Assembly: GCA_050246015.1 (NCBI GenBank)
Contig: JBFWWU010000012.1
Location: 68,423-132,422, forward strand
From: JTS-AC122 sp050246015
GTDB taxonomy: Bacteria > Planctomycetota > Phycisphaerae > Phycisphaerales > UBA1924
Length of the DNA stretch: 64,000 nucleotides
Direction: 5' to 3'
Positions 26,864 to 36,299 of this stretch are shown here, piece after piece. The number at the start of each line of letters is the position of its first letter. Position 1 is the stretch's first letter. Below the pieces are notes generated by a model. That model was not told the origin of the DNA and searched no databases. It saw nothing but the letters and a program-made list of their open reading frames with translations. A program made the position numbers and the translations under genes.

Positions 26864-29800
26864 ATGTTCAGTCACTGGTCTGGTGAATCGCGGTTGAGTT
26901 GGGCGCGCCTTGCGGGCGGCCTGTTCGCGGGGCTCGCAGCGGCCGCCGCGGCGCCGGTCCCTTCGCACGCTTCGAGCATCTGGCCGGCGCCGCCACGCAG
27001 CGCGCCCCCCACGGATCCCCTTGCACCAGCAAAGGTTGAATCGGGAGGAGTGGGCCGGGGGGCGGCGACCCTCGCGCTCAACGAGGCAAGCCTGTTCCGC
27101 ACGGATCTGGGGGGCATGCATCTGCACGACCGCGAGTTCTTCGAACTTGTCGGCACGCCGGGGCAATCGCTCGACAGCATCTTCCTGATCATCATCGAAG
27201 GCGAGGGCGCCGCCGCGGGCACCATCGACCGCGCGCTGCGGATCCCCGATGGACGGACGATGCCTGTGGACGGCTTCTTCGTTGCCGGCGATCCGATGGT
27301 TGCCAACCTGGACCTGCTGCTTCCCATGGCGCCGTTCTTCGAGGAAGGTTCGCAGACCATGGTGCTTCTGCACGCGAACAACCCCATGCAGGTCATGGCG
27401 CTGGTGGGGACGGATCAGGACGCCAATAACGATGGGGCGCTCGATACGCCGCTCACCAATGTCGGAACCGTGCTGGACGCGGTTGCGATCCAGGGCCCGG
27501 ACCCCGCGGACCTGACCTATTCAGGAGTGGTGATCTCTCGCAGTCCGCGCCCGATCCCAGCGGGAGTTTTCCGGCTTTGCGTCGAGTCGAGCCCCATCGG
27601 CCCGTGGAGCGTCGGAACGTATCTCAACGCCGACCCTCTGGTCATGACCGGGAATCCCGTCACCCCGGGGGCGCCCAACCTCTTCGGGAGCGCGACCTTG
27701 TTCGGACTCACTCACGAGGCCCTCGGCGGGGCAAGGCTGTGCGCGGGTGACGACTACCTCTCGCTCACCAATATCGGCGCATCGGGACAAGACGGCGTGC
27801 GGATCGACCTGGGCACCGCGCAGGGATGGACCGGCGAACTCTCGCTACCGACCGGGCTGGCTCCGGGTGACCGCATGAGTTGGTCGCTCCGCGGCGTGGT
27901 CGACGGAACACCCGGGTCATTGATGGGAGTCGGGCGCGTTCAGCACGCGGGCGACGGAGTCTACGAGATCTTCGCTGACGCTTCAGCCATGGGCGCCACG
28001 GGCAGCTTGGTCGAACTCCTCGAGGACGGCGACCTCATCGACTCCTGGACCACCTCGGGCTCGCAGCCTGTCTTCAGGGTGCGCCGGCGGCCGAGCCTCA
28101 GCGATATCCGATTCCCCATTCATGCCAAGTGGCTCTACAACCCGTACAGCGAAGTCAGCCGGGCTTCCTGCGACTTCTGGATCTCGACCGGCGGGGACGC
28201 CGGGTCGATCTTCGACATCGAGACCATCAGCGCGTCGCCCGCGCGCATCCCGGCGCGGCCGACGGTCAGGGTCCGAGTATCGCCCATGGGTGCGACGGCT
28301 CAACTGACCGCGTTCAACTCCTTCAACATCACCGCCGACGGTCCCGCCTCGGGATGGATCGTCGCCGGGCAGAACATCATCCAATCGGAGCACCCGCAGC
28401 ACGGCATCGGCGCGGCGAGCGTCGCTGGAAATGGCACGGGCACCACCACCGTCTCGGACCTCGGGCTCGGCGCCGAGTTTGGCGCACGCCTGCTCTATGG
28501 CGCGGCCGGGACCGTCGGGTCCTTCATCATCGAGCCGGTCGGGACGGAAGTGGGCGGTGAACGGGTGCGGACCATCGTCCGCGCGTCAGACGGCTCTCCC
28601 GTCGCCGAGACCGGGATCATGTTCTCGCAGGGGCAGTTCACGCTCTACGGCAACTACGCGCCGCTCCAGCCCACCATGCTCGAAGTTCAGGCCATGCTCA
28701 ATGGCGCGGTCGTCAGTTCCGTTACGCGGCCCGGACCGATCCTCGATCCGGGCGACATCATCATCATCCGCCGCGGGTGCATCTGGCGGCCATGCGTCGT
28801 GAGCAATCTCGACCACATCGCCTCCCTCGGATTCGATCCGGATTCGATGGTGCAACTTGACCAGAATCCAGCGGTGCTGGCTGACGAGATCCGGGTCATC
28901 GCCCGCAACATCAACCTCGGCCAGTTCAGCATCAGCAACAGCATCGTTCCGGCCGCCGATGTGTTCGTCTCGGGATACGCGAGCTTCAACGTCAACGACG
29001 TCATCGATTCCAGGCCGAACGATATCGGGTTTTTGATCTGGGAACCCCCCTTCGTCTTTGGCGGCTCCTCCCACAGTCTGGCCGGCACGGGCCGCCTGAC
29101 CGCCATCGACGACGGCCGGGTCGTCCTCTCGGACGTGGGCCCCTCTCCGGGTGCGTCGCTGGCCATCGGCACCGGAACCAGTGGCGGAGCCGTGCTCGAC
29201 GTCCTTCTTCCTTCCCCCGCGCTGCTGGGGGCCGGATCTTCCGTCGAGTTCCGAACTTATGACCAGCCGGGCGCGCCGTCGGGGGATTACCGACTCTCCC
29301 GCACCCTCACCTCTACCGGCTCCGACTTCATCCTCACCGCGGACGTCTCGCGCCTGAACGGCGCACAGGGCATCATCCGCATCCTCGACGACGGTCAGGA
29401 AGTGCTGATGCAGACCTTTGACCCCAACACCTTCCCGCCCATCATTATCTTCGATCCTTGGGACTTCTTCTGCCCGACCCAGCCCGGCGACTGCCTCGCC
29501 CAGAACGCCCACTTCTCTACCCTTGAACTCGGAGGCGACGTCCTTATCCAGTTGTCCGGCGGGGCAACCCACATCGGCGACACTATCGTCATCGAAGTCA
29601 CCAACTATGTCCCCCAGGGCACCGGCGTGCACCACATGGAAGTGCTCATGCAGAACAACGCCATGAGCCTCGCCGCTCCGGTACTGTTCAACAAGCCCTC
29701 CCTGCTGGCATTCGGCAACGGGCATCGCTCGCTCGGCAACGCCTCGGGAAGCGTGATCGAAACAGGGTACCTCGTCTCGAACATCGGGGCCTCCGGCCTT

Positions 29801-30535
29801 GACGGCGTGCGGGTCGATCCCGACCCCATCGCGAACCGTCCGGTCGCTCGAATCGAGACGACCTTCCAGACCAGCATCCTGATGCCCGGCGCCCAGTTCC
29901 GACTCGGCGCCCGAGGCGACTATGGCGCGCAGGACGGCGAGATCCTCTCCGAGATCGCCGGCGTGATCGACATGGCTGGAACCGCCACCTTCGAGCCGGA
30001 TTTCTCGTTCTTCGGCTCGCCGACCTACGTTGTGATGTTCTTCAACGGCGGGCAACTCGTCGGCTCCGTCGCGGGACTGCAGGGTCCGGACATCCGGTCC
30101 ATGGTCCCTCCCGTCGGCGCCGCGGGCTTCTGGGTTCCTTGGACCTACTGCGCCTTTGACTTCCCGCCCGGCACGATCCACACGCGCCTTTCCAATGGCC
30201 AGACGTTCGTCGCCGACCGTGTCGCGTTCATGTCCGAGGTCCAGCCGCCGACGGCGGTGCGCGGCCGCGATCTTCAACTGCGGTTCGCTCCTGTTGACGG
30301 CGCTCAGTTCGGGAGCGTGCTGCTGACAAGTGAATCGGTCGTCTTCATCCCGCCGCCTCCGGCGTGCCCATGCGACTGGAACCACGACGGGGACATCAAC
30401 AGCCAGGATTTCTTTGACTTCCTTGGCGCCTTCTTCTCCGGCAACGCCGACATTAATAGCGACGGCGCGACCAACAGCCAGGACTTCTTTGATTTCCTCG
30501 GCTGCTTCTTCATGCCTCCGCCCGGATGCAACTGA
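26864..30535 (+). CDS. large exported protein of unknown fold with GC-type dockerin
   Basis: 1223 residues. A signal peptide with an Ala-rich core (LAGGLFAGLAAAAAAPVPSHA) starts at the ATG at 26864, preceded by AAGGAG. The first 260 residues contain DREFFELVGTPGQSLDSIFLIIIEGEG and similar strands, which read like the cleaved-adhesin/lamin-tail-type folds used in surface proteins. Later sections repeat NIGASGQDGVRIDLG (about residue 302) and NIGASGLDGVRVDPD (about 975) and have many beta strands with Gly turns. I recognise no enzyme motif. The C-terminus has two dockerin loops (DWNHDGDINSQDFFDFL, ADINSDGATNSQDFFDFL), here ending PPGCN. It is divergent from the second ECF-sigma/kinase pair. Confidence 0.8.
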   Translation: MFSHWSGESRLSWARLAGGLFAGLAAAAAAPVPSHASSIWPAPPRSAPPTDPLAPAKVESGGVGRGAATLALNEASLFRTDLGGMHLHDREFFELVGTPGQSLDSIFLIIIEGEGAAAGTIDRALRIPDGRTMPVDGFFVAGDPMVANLDLLLPMAPFFEEGSQTMVLLHANNPMQVMALVGTDQDANNDGALDTPLTNVGTVLDAVAIQGPDPADLTYSGVVISRSPRPIPAGVFRLCVESSPIGPWSVGTYLNADPLVMTGNPVTPGAPNLFGSATLFGLTHEALGGARLCAGDDYLSLTNIGASGQDGVRIDLGTAQGWTGELSLPTGLAPGDRMSWSLRGVVDGTPGSLMGVGRVQHAGDGVYEIFADASAMGATGSLVELLEDGDLIDSWTTSGSQPVFRVRRRPSLSDIRFPIHAKWLYNPYSEVSRASCDFWISTGGDAGSIFDIETISASPARIPARPTVRVRVSPMGATAQLTAFNSFNITADGPASGWIVAGQNIIQSEHPQHGIGAASVAGNGTGTTTVSDLGLGAEFGARLLYGAAGTVGSFIIEPVGTEVGGERVRTIVRASDGSPVAETGIMFSQGQFTLYGNYAPLQPTMLEVQAMLNGAVVSSVTRPGPILDPGDIIIIRRGCIWRPCVVSNLDHIASLGFDPDSMVQLDQNPAVLADEIRVIARNINLGQFSISNSIVPAADVFVSGYASFNVNDVIDSRPNDIGFLIWEPPFVFGGSSHSLAGTGRLTAIDDGRVVLSDVGPSPGASLAIGTGTSGGAVLDVLLPSPALLGAGSSVEFRTYDQPGAPSGDYRLSRTLTSTGSDFILTADVSRLNGAQGIIRILDDGQEVLMQTFDPNTFPPIIIFDPWDFFCPTQPGDCLAQNAHFSTLELGGDVLIQLSGGATHIGDTIVIEVTNYVPQGTGVHHMEVLMQNNAMSLAAPVLFNKPSLLAFGNGHRSLGNASGSVIETGYLVSNIGASGLDGVRVDPDPIANRPVARIETTFQTSILMPGAQFRLGARGDYGAQDGEILSEIAGVIDMAGTATFEPDFSFFGSPTYVVMFFNGGQLVGSVAGLQGPDIRSMVPPVGAAGFWVPWTYCAFDFPPGTIHTRLSNGQTFVADRVAFMSEVQPPTAVRGRDLQLRFAPVDGAQFGSVLLTSESVVFIPPPPACPCDWNHDGDINSQDFFDFLGAFFSGNADINSDGATNSQDFFDFLGCFFMPPPGCN

Positions 30536-30627
30536 GCCCCTTGCCCCGCGGTGCGCCCTGACCGGCGCTCCGCGGATTCGTCACACACCCCGAAAGACTT
30601 TCACCTGTCCATGACCAGGAGACCGCC

Positions 30628-32154
30628 GTGAATTATTCCGCTGCGTCGTTCGCCATGCTGGCGCTTCCCTGTTCGGTCGCACTGGCTCAGCCGGATCCGC
30701 TCTTGGACCTGTGGGTATACAACTCCAGCGGGCGAGTCGGAAGCGGCAACACGGTGTGCATCGACAACCAGGTCAACGCGATTCTCGCCGACGTCACCCG
30801 CCTGCGGTTCACCGCGGCCGACGTGTACGTCAATGCCGAGAGCATTCCGGGCTACACCATCGGCGACTGGAATCCGCCATCGGGGATGCCCCCATTTATC
30901 AACGTTCCCCAGGCACAGTGCCATCTCAGGCGCATCCCGCGGTCACCCGTCGAGGCAGTCATGCAGGAAGACGTGGGCCTTGGGCCGATCGGCATCTGGG
31001 TCAACGGCGTCGCGGTGTTTAGCGCGGCCGATGGGAACTCGCCCACCGGTTGGCCCGACTGGCACCAGAACGCATGTGTGCTGGAGGTTGACAACTTCGA
31101 TGACGCCATGGGCCATCCGACCGAAAACAACCCGGCCATCGAATGTCCCCCCGAGGGGCCATGCTGCCGGCCCGCGGGGCCAGCCTGCCCCACCGTGCTG
31201 AGCGGCATTTATCACCACCACTGCTCCCCCATTGGTCTACGAGCGCAACTCGGCGACGACGGCGGGTGCCACTCGCCCCTTCTGGGTTTCGCCTTCGACG
31301 GCTTCCCCATCTACGGGCCCTACGCCTACTCAGATCCGGACGATGCGATGAGCGTGGTCGTCCGCATGCGCTCTGGATACGACCTCCGCCACATGCGCAC
31401 CGGCGGACCAAGCGAAGTCGATTACCCGCTCGGATCCTTCATCGAGGACTTTGACTTCGTCGGCGGGCCCGGACGGCTTGATCGGCATAACGGCCGGCAT
31501 TGCGTCACACCCGAGTTCCCCGCGGGAACATACGCCTACTTCACCACGCTCGACGCTTCGGCCAACCCCGAATACCCGTACATCATCGGACCGCAGTACA
31601 AGGGCGTCGTGATCGACGACAACATCTACCCGAATCCGCCCGCGACCGTTCCGGCCGATGCCGAGGAGTACACGCCGATTCACGAACTGCCCTGTCCCAC
31701 GATCTGCCGCGGGCCTACCGACCGGCGCGCCTGCCGGCGTGGGACCGCGACGTTCGACGTCCGCGTCCGCTACGGGACGGCCGTGACGTACCGCTGGCTG
31801 AAGGACGGTGTGCCCCTCACCGACGGTCCCACCGGCACCGGCTCGGTCATCGCCGGCGCGACCACGCGCACGCTTCTGCTCACCGATGTCTTCAGGATCG
31901 ATGAGGGTCAATACGCCTGCCGCGTGAACGGGGACTGCGGGGTGATCACTTCCAACTCCGCCTCGCTCGCCGTATGCGCACCCGACATCAACTGCGACGG
32001 CATGGTGACGTCGCAGGACTTCTTCGACTTCCTCGCGTGCTTCTTCGCGCCCTCGCCCCCGCCTTGCTCGCACCGCGATTTCAACCGCGACGGAATCGCC
32101 AACTCGCAGGACTTCTTTGACTTCATCGCGGCGTTCTTCGCCGGATGTCCGTGA
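30628..32154 (+). CDS. exported YHYH-domain protein with Ig-like and dockerin domains
   Basis: 508 residues. The start is a GTG at 30628 with AGGAG six bases before it; the nearby ATG at 30611 stops after six codons. A signal peptide (SFAMLALPCSVALAQ) is followed by a YHYH-type domain (about 20-330) with IYHHHCSPIGL and LGFAFDGFPIYGPYAY, the family's signature region, and GTYAYFTT. An Ig-like strand set (YRWLKDGVPLTDG ... DEGQYACRVNGDCG, about 370-450) comes next. Two dockerin loops ending in AGCP close the protein. Many paired Cys residues suggest an oxidising extracytoplasmic location. The function of YHYH domains is not established. It lies 92 bp after the preceding dockerin gene and may share its transcript. 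Confidence 0.85.
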   Translation: MNYSAASFAMLALPCSVALAQPDPLLDLWVYNSSGRVGSGNTVCIDNQVNAILADVTRLRFTAADVYVNAESIPGYTIGDWNPPSGMPPFINVPQAQCHLRRIPRSPVEAVMQEDVGLGPIGIWVNGVAVFSAADGNSPTGWPDWHQNACVLEVDNFDDAMGHPTENNPAIECPPEGPCCRPAGPACPTVLSGIYHHHCSPIGLRAQLGDDGGCHSPLLGFAFDGFPIYGPYAYSDPDDAMSVVVRMRSGYDLRHMRTGGPSEVDYPLGSFIEDFDFVGGPGRLDRHNGRHCVTPEFPAGTYAYFTTLDASANPEYPYIIGPQYKGVVIDDNIYPNPPATVPADAEEYTPIHELPCPTICRGPTDRRACRRGTATFDVRVRYGTAVTYRWLKDGVPLTDGPTGTGSVIAGATTRTLLLTDVFRIDEGQYACRVNGDCGVITSNSASLAVCAPDINCDGMVTSQDFFDFLACFFAPSPPPCSHRDFNRDGIANSQDFFDFIAAFFAGCP

Positions 32155-32317
32155 CGCCTCAGCAGGGCGCGTGGCGCAGAGACACTCTCGGCCTCCAATC
32201 CCGGCAGGATGAGCCTCGATTCACCGCGGCCTCATCCGCCTGCCATGACCGGCGATGATTGAGTTCCCATGATCCGCTTCGGGGATGCGGAACACTGCCT
32301 GCACCACGGAGCACGAG

Positions 32318-33565
32318 ATGGACCTGCTCGGCGGCGCCCCATTCTGGCTCCTTCGGGCTGGGATTCGCTCGGTCGCCCCGCCGCTCACCAAGGATGCCAC
32401 GGCCGACGTGCTCGTGATTGGGAGCGGGATCACCGGGTCGCTGGTCGCGCTGGCATTGGCGGAACGCGGGCTCCGTGTGATCGTGGTTGATCGGCGCGAC
32501 CTGTGCACCGGGTCAACCATGGCCAGCACGGCCCTCCTGACGTATGAACTCGACGCGCCGCTGTACCGGCTCGAATCGAGCGTGGGCTCCGCGATTGCCC
32601 GGGCCGCGTACGGGGCGGGGCTCGCAGCGCTGGAGTGCCTGCGCCGCCGTGCTCAGCAGCTCGAGGTGCCCCTGATCGCAGCGCCTTCGGTGCTGTTCGC
32701 GACGACGCCGAGAGCGGATCACCAACTCGAACGCGAGTTTGTCGCACGATCCGCCGTTGGCATCCGCGTTGTTCGGTCAACCTCGGCGCATCTTCGGCGC
32801 CGCTTTGGCCTAGCGGCGCGCGGCGGTCTGGTCTCGCGGCAAGCCGCGCTCGTCGATCCCTTCGAACTGTCCCATGCGCTGTTGCGCGCCGCGCTCTTGC
32901 TGGGAACCCGCCTCTTTGACCGCACCAGGGTGACCGATATCGACGTCTCCTGCTCGGGCTGCATCGCGCGCACCGAGGCCGGCCCATGCATTTCATCCGC
33001 CTATGTCGTCGATGCCTCGGGGTATGAAGCGGCGCCGCGGTTGCCGCCCGGCCTGGTGACGCTCGCGTCCAGCTATGCGCTTGTCACCGAGCCGCTGCCC
33101 CGCGCGCCGCGTCCGTTTCTCTGCTGGCAGCGCGCGAAGACGTACTTCTACGCGCGCTCCGCGGGCACTCGCCTCATGGTGGGCGGCGGCGACGAACCGT
33201 TTGTCGACGCGCCGACGCGCGACTCGCTCCTGCCCGCCAAGGCCCGCTCCCTGCTCCACCGTGTCCGCCTGTATTTTCCGGACCTGCGGCCCGCGACGGC
33301 CTTTTCGTGGACGGGCACCTTCGCCTCGACTCCCGACGGGATCGGCTATGTGGGCTCGTTGAGATCGCCGCGATATCTGTTTGCACTTGGATTCGGCGGC
33401 AACGGCATCACGTGCGCCGCGACCGCGTCCATGCTGCTGTGCGACGTGATCGCCGGAACGGCCCTGTTGCCGCCCGAGGTACACGCGGCGTTCTCCTTCC
33501 ATCGGCGATCATCGGCGCCGCACGCACCGACATCTCCCATCACGGCGCCGACCGCTTCGGGATGA
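32318..33565 (+). CDS. FAD-dependent amino-acid-oxidase-like oxidoreductase
   Basis: 415 residues. A Rossmann FAD-binding motif lies at about residues 30-60 (DVLVIGSGITGSLVALALAERGLRVIVVDRR). The DAO fold ends with a C-terminal FAD contact (TPDGIGYVGSLRSPRYLFALGFGGNGITCAATAS). This family oxidises amines, amino acids or glycerol-phosphate in the cytoplasm; the substrate cannot be read here. The ATG at 32318 has GGAG seven bases upstream and is preferred to the ATG at 32285. Its 3' end overlaps the convergent YetF-like gene by 26 bp. It has no dockerin or signal peptide, unlike its neighbours. Confidence 0.85.
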   Translation: MDLLGGAPFWLLRAGIRSVAPPLTKDATADVLVIGSGITGSLVALALAERGLRVIVVDRRDLCTGSTMASTALLTYELDAPLYRLESSVGSAIARAAYGAGLAALECLRRRAQQLEVPLIAAPSVLFATTPRADHQLEREFVARSAVGIRVVRSTSAHLRRRFGLAARGGLVSRQAALVDPFELSHALLRAALLLGTRLFDRTRVTDIDVSCSGCIARTEAGPCISSAYVVDASGYEAAPRLPPGLVTLASSYALVTEPLPRAPRPFLCWQRAKTYFYARSAGTRLMVGGGDEPFVDAPTRDSLLPAKARSLLHRVRLYFPDLRPATAFSWTGTFASTPDGIGYVGSLRSPRYLFALGFGGNGITCAATASMLLCDVIAGTALLPPEVHAAFSFHRRSSAPHAPTSPITAPTASG

Positions 33566-33992
33566 CGGACATGTCGCCGCTGGGTTCGAGGATGACGTGC
33601 GCGATCTGGTGAAGCGAGTCGATCCCGTGGGCCTGTCGGGCGGCGTGCAGGATATCGCTTTCGTTGATGCGCTCGCGGCGCATGGATTCGGTCATCAGCA
33701 CGCCGTTAGCCATGATCAGGAGCGGCTCTCCCTCGACGATCCGCTCGAAGTGCCGCGACCGGGCCCGCAGGATGGTGACAAACCGGTCGAGCGTGATCAG
33801 TGTCAGCACCACCACCGCCGCGTTGGTCAGAGAGTAATCCTCGCCGAGCAGCGCCTGCTGCACCGCCTCGCCGATGATCAGCAGCAGAACGAAATCGAAT
33901 GTGGTCATCTCCGACATCGTCCGTCGGCCGGAAAGTCGGAAGAGGCTCCATACCAGCACATACATCACGACGGCGCGCAGCAGCATGTCCAT
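33540..33992 (-). CDS. YetF/DUF421 family membrane protein
   Basis: 150 residues. Two or three N-terminal membrane helices (MLLRAVVMYVLVWSLFRL; FDFVLLLIIGEAVQQALLG; AAVVVLTLITLDRFVTIL) contain the family hallmark LSGRRTMSEMTTFDFVLLL. They are followed by the small cytoplasmic YetF domain (VEGEPLLIMANGVLMTESMRRERINESDILHAAR). The function is not well established. The gene is 12 bp downstream of a small membrane protein gene on the same strand, so the two form an operon. The 3' end overlaps the convergent FAD-enzyme gene. Confidence 0.82.
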   Translation of the reverse strand: MDMLLRAVVMYVLVWSLFRLSGRRTMSEMTTFDFVLLLIIGEAVQQALLGEDYSLTNAAVVVLTLITLDRFVTILRARSRHFERIVEGEPLLIMANGVLMTESMRRERINESDILHAARQAHGIDSLHQIAHVILEPSGDMSVIPKRSAP

Positions 33993-34004
33993 GTGTCGCT
34001 CCCG

Positions 34005-34490
34005 TCACGGCCAGACGAACACGCCGATCGGGACGCTGTGCCCCGCCACGGTCAGCGTACCGCTCAACGCGCCCGCCGCCTCCGGCTTCATGCGAAGCAG
34101 CACGAGCCTGCCCGCGGCTTCGCTGGTCGAGGCGAACACCAGCCGCATCCCGTTGGCGCGTGTTTCCTGTCGAACGGGCCGCGGACTGACCGACACGAAC
34201 TCCGACCGAGCGCAGATCGACCCAGACAACTCGATGGCGAAGTCCGCCGGGCTGTTCTCCGAAAGTTCGATGCGAATGGTCGCAGCGCGGTACTGCCTCT
34301 GGAATTGCTCAAACTCAATACGCGCGCCGTCCACGGCGAGGTGTCGCCGGCTGATCGGGCCTTCTCCGAAGATGCCCAGCGCGGCTCCGGCAAGCACCAA
34401 GACCGACACGACAAGCGAGACACGCTGCACGGCCCAGTCTCGTCGCTGGAACGGGTTCGGTGTCGTACGTGCTTGTTCTTGTATGTTCAT
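34005..34490 (-). CDS. small single-pass membrane protein
   Basis: 161 residues with no family I recognise. One membrane helix near the N-terminus (VQRVSLVVSVLVLAGAALGIFGEG, about 22-45) precedes a ~110-residue beta-rich domain (ATIRIELSENSPADFAIELSGSICARSEF ... GTLTVAGHSVPIGVFVW) that should face outside. It is co-directional with and 12 bp upstream of the YetF-like gene, so the two products may act together in the membrane. Confidence 0.65.
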   Translation of the reverse strand: MNIQEQARTTPNPFQRRDWAVQRVSLVVSVLVLAGAALGIFGEGPISRRHLAVDGARIEFEQFQRQYRAATIRIELSENSPADFAIELSGSICARSEFVSVSPRPVRQETRANGMRLVFASTSEAAGRLVLLRMKPEAAGALSGTLTVAGHSVPIGVFVWP

Positions 34491-34694
34491 ACGGTCGGGC
34501 GTCGTGTGGCCCCGCGCCCCACGGCCGGGATCGGCGCAGTGTGCGTACGACTCTTGCGCTTCCGTGGGCCCGACTCATCCCCTCCCCCGAGATCGACGTG
34601 CGCCGCTGGTCGTCGAACCATACGGCGCACGTCGACATCATCACCCCACCGATACGAGGCGTTCTTGATGGAGATCACCGCGTCGGACCGGGCG

Positions 34695-35972
34695 CTATCG
34701 ACGCCCGCCGTGGGAGTGCTGGCCGCCGAGCGACCGGCCCTCCTGAGCGCGTTCCCACGATTCGCGGCTGTAGTGACGGCCGGCGGAGTCCATATAGTCG
34801 CCGTCGTCACTGGAGTATCTTGAAGACCTGGAGGAAAAGGACCGACCACCGCCCCCGCCGTAATCTGAATCGTCGTAGTCGCCGCGAGAGGAGCGACCCC
34901 CGTGAGAATGCTGCCCGCCCAGCGAACGTCCCTCCTGCGCGCGCTCCCACGACTCTCGGGAGTACTGACGACCGGCGGAATCCGAGTAGTCGCCCCGCCC
35001 GCCGCCGTACGAGCCGCCGTCGTTGCCGCCTCTGTCGCGATACTGGCTGGTGCCGCGTGACGACGAGCCGTACGAGCCACGGTCGTCGTCGTCTTCGTAG
35101 CGAGATCGGGAACCGCCCCCGCCGCGGTACCCCGCGAACTGGCCGTACTCATCACGGTCTTGCATGGAGGATGAGCGATACCCGCCCTCGGAGCGCCCCT
35201 CATACCCTCCGCGTCCGCCGCCGTAGTTGTCGCTGCGGTACCGGCCGTCCCCACCGTACCCGCCGTCGTTCTCGCTTCGATATCGAGAGCCGCCGCCGCC
35301 GGAGCCGGTGAACTGGCCGTACTCGTCTCGTTCCTGCATGGAGGAGGAACGCCGTCCGCCCTCCGAGCGGCCCTCGTAGCCGCCTCTCCCGCCGGAGTCA
35401 TAGTCGTCGTAGTCGCGTCGATTTCCCATAGAGAGTCTCCTGTGAACTGTCGAGCCGGCGGCTGCCCCTGCGGCAGTCTCCGACTCGTGCGCGAGTGGAT
35501 TCACCTCGCCCGTTGCGAGGCGTGAAAGCGTGCGATCCACCTGCTTTTCTTCTTCGAGAATGCGGTCGAGCACCGCTTGATCGTTTGACTTGCCGAGCTT
35601 GCGCGCCAAGGCCGCCGCCGTCCCGTACGCGGCGATTTCATAATGCTCGGCTCGCTGCGCCGCCGCGATGAGGGCCGCGTCCTTCGACGCCCCGTCCCCG
35701 CTCGCTTTGCTGACTTCGTCCGCCTCGGCGATGATCCCCGCGATCCCCTTGCACTTCTTTTTTCCGACCGCGGTGGACATTCCCGTCAACAGGGCCTCGA
35801 TCAAGCGCAGGTGTTCTTGTGTCTCACCAAGATGCTTCGTGAAGGCCTCCTTCAGATCGCTGTTCTCCGCGGCTTCGCCGAGCCGTGGAAGAGCCGCGGT
35901 CAACTGCTTCTCGACGCTGTGGATGTCCTTCAACTGATCGAGATAGACGGAGTCAAGATCTTTCAGGTTCAT
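34695..35972 (-). CDS. DUF892 ferritin-like protein with long Gly/Arg/Tyr-rich tail
   Basis: 425 residues. The first ~165 are a YciF/DUF892 ferritin-like four-helix bundle (LKDLDSVYLDQLKDIHSVEKQL, HLGETQEHLRLIEALL, AAQRAEHYEIAAYGTAAALARKLG, ILEEEKQVDRTLSRLA) with the Glu/His pairs that can hold a di-iron site, a stress-linked family. From residue ~183 (MGNRRDYDDYDSGG) comes ~240 residues of low complexity rich in G, R, S, D and Y. It contains two copies each of RDEYGQF and SRESWERAQEGRSLGGQHSHGG. An AGGAG eight bases before the internal ATG at ~35430 suggests the tail may also be made alone, or that two genes have fused by loss of a stop. The start ATG at 35972 has its own AGGAG. Confidence 0.75.
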   Translation of the reverse strand: MNLKDLDSVYLDQLKDIHSVEKQLTAALPRLGEAAENSDLKEAFTKHLGETQEHLRLIEALLTGMSTAVGKKKCKGIAGIIAEADEVSKASGDGASKDAALIAAAQRAEHYEIAAYGTAAALARKLGKSNDQAVLDRILEEEKQVDRTLSRLATGEVNPLAHESETAAGAAAGSTVHRRLSMGNRRDYDDYDSGGRGGYEGRSEGGRRSSSMQERDEYGQFTGSGGGGSRYRSENDGGYGGDGRYRSDNYGGGRGGYEGRSEGGYRSSSMQDRDEYGQFAGYRGGGGSRSRYEDDDDRGSYGSSSRGTSQYRDRGGNDGGSYGGGRGDYSDSAGRQYSRESWERAQEGRSLGGQHSHGGRSSRGDYDDSDYGGGGGRSFSSRSSRYSSDDGDYMDSAGRHYSRESWERAQEGRSLGGQHSHGGRR

Positions 35973-36299
35973 TCGCGGTGCTCCTCGGGAAGTGACCACG
36001 ACTATGGTCGCCTGCCCGGTCGGTCGCATGAAGCACCCGTTAATACCGACTTATGACGGCGCCCATCGCGCATGAACTCGCGTGACATTGCTCTCATGTC
36101 GCGCTCATCGCCGGCGTACACGCACGCAGGTTTTTAATCCAGCAGCACGACCCGCCACGGATTTAATGTGGCGAGTCACATGTGCTGGCCCGTTGTGGTG
36201 GGGTCTTCCGCCTGGCGTCGGCGCGAAACCCCGCAAGAGGGGCCACGTCGGCGGTTGCCGGAGCAGCCGGCGCGAGCGCGGTTACCGATCGCCCGCGGG
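35973..36299. other. intergenic region, no gene seen
   Basis: This 327-bp gap has no convincing gene. It must carry the promoter of the leftward DUF892 gene. An A+T-looped inverted repeat, CGCCAC (36153-36158) / GTGGCG (36168-36173), and a short CCCC/GGGG hairpin (36229-36242) could end transcription of the upstream prepilin-like gene. Confidence 0.35.

Noticed and set aside
30611..30627. ATG upstream of the YHYH gene as its start
   Set aside because: It is out of frame and stops after six codons. The GTG at 30628 is well placed after AGGAG.
33597..34823. 408-codon open frame on the plus strand
   Set aside because: It runs antisense through the YetF-like gene and its partner, with low-complexity Arg/His-rich composition and no domain.
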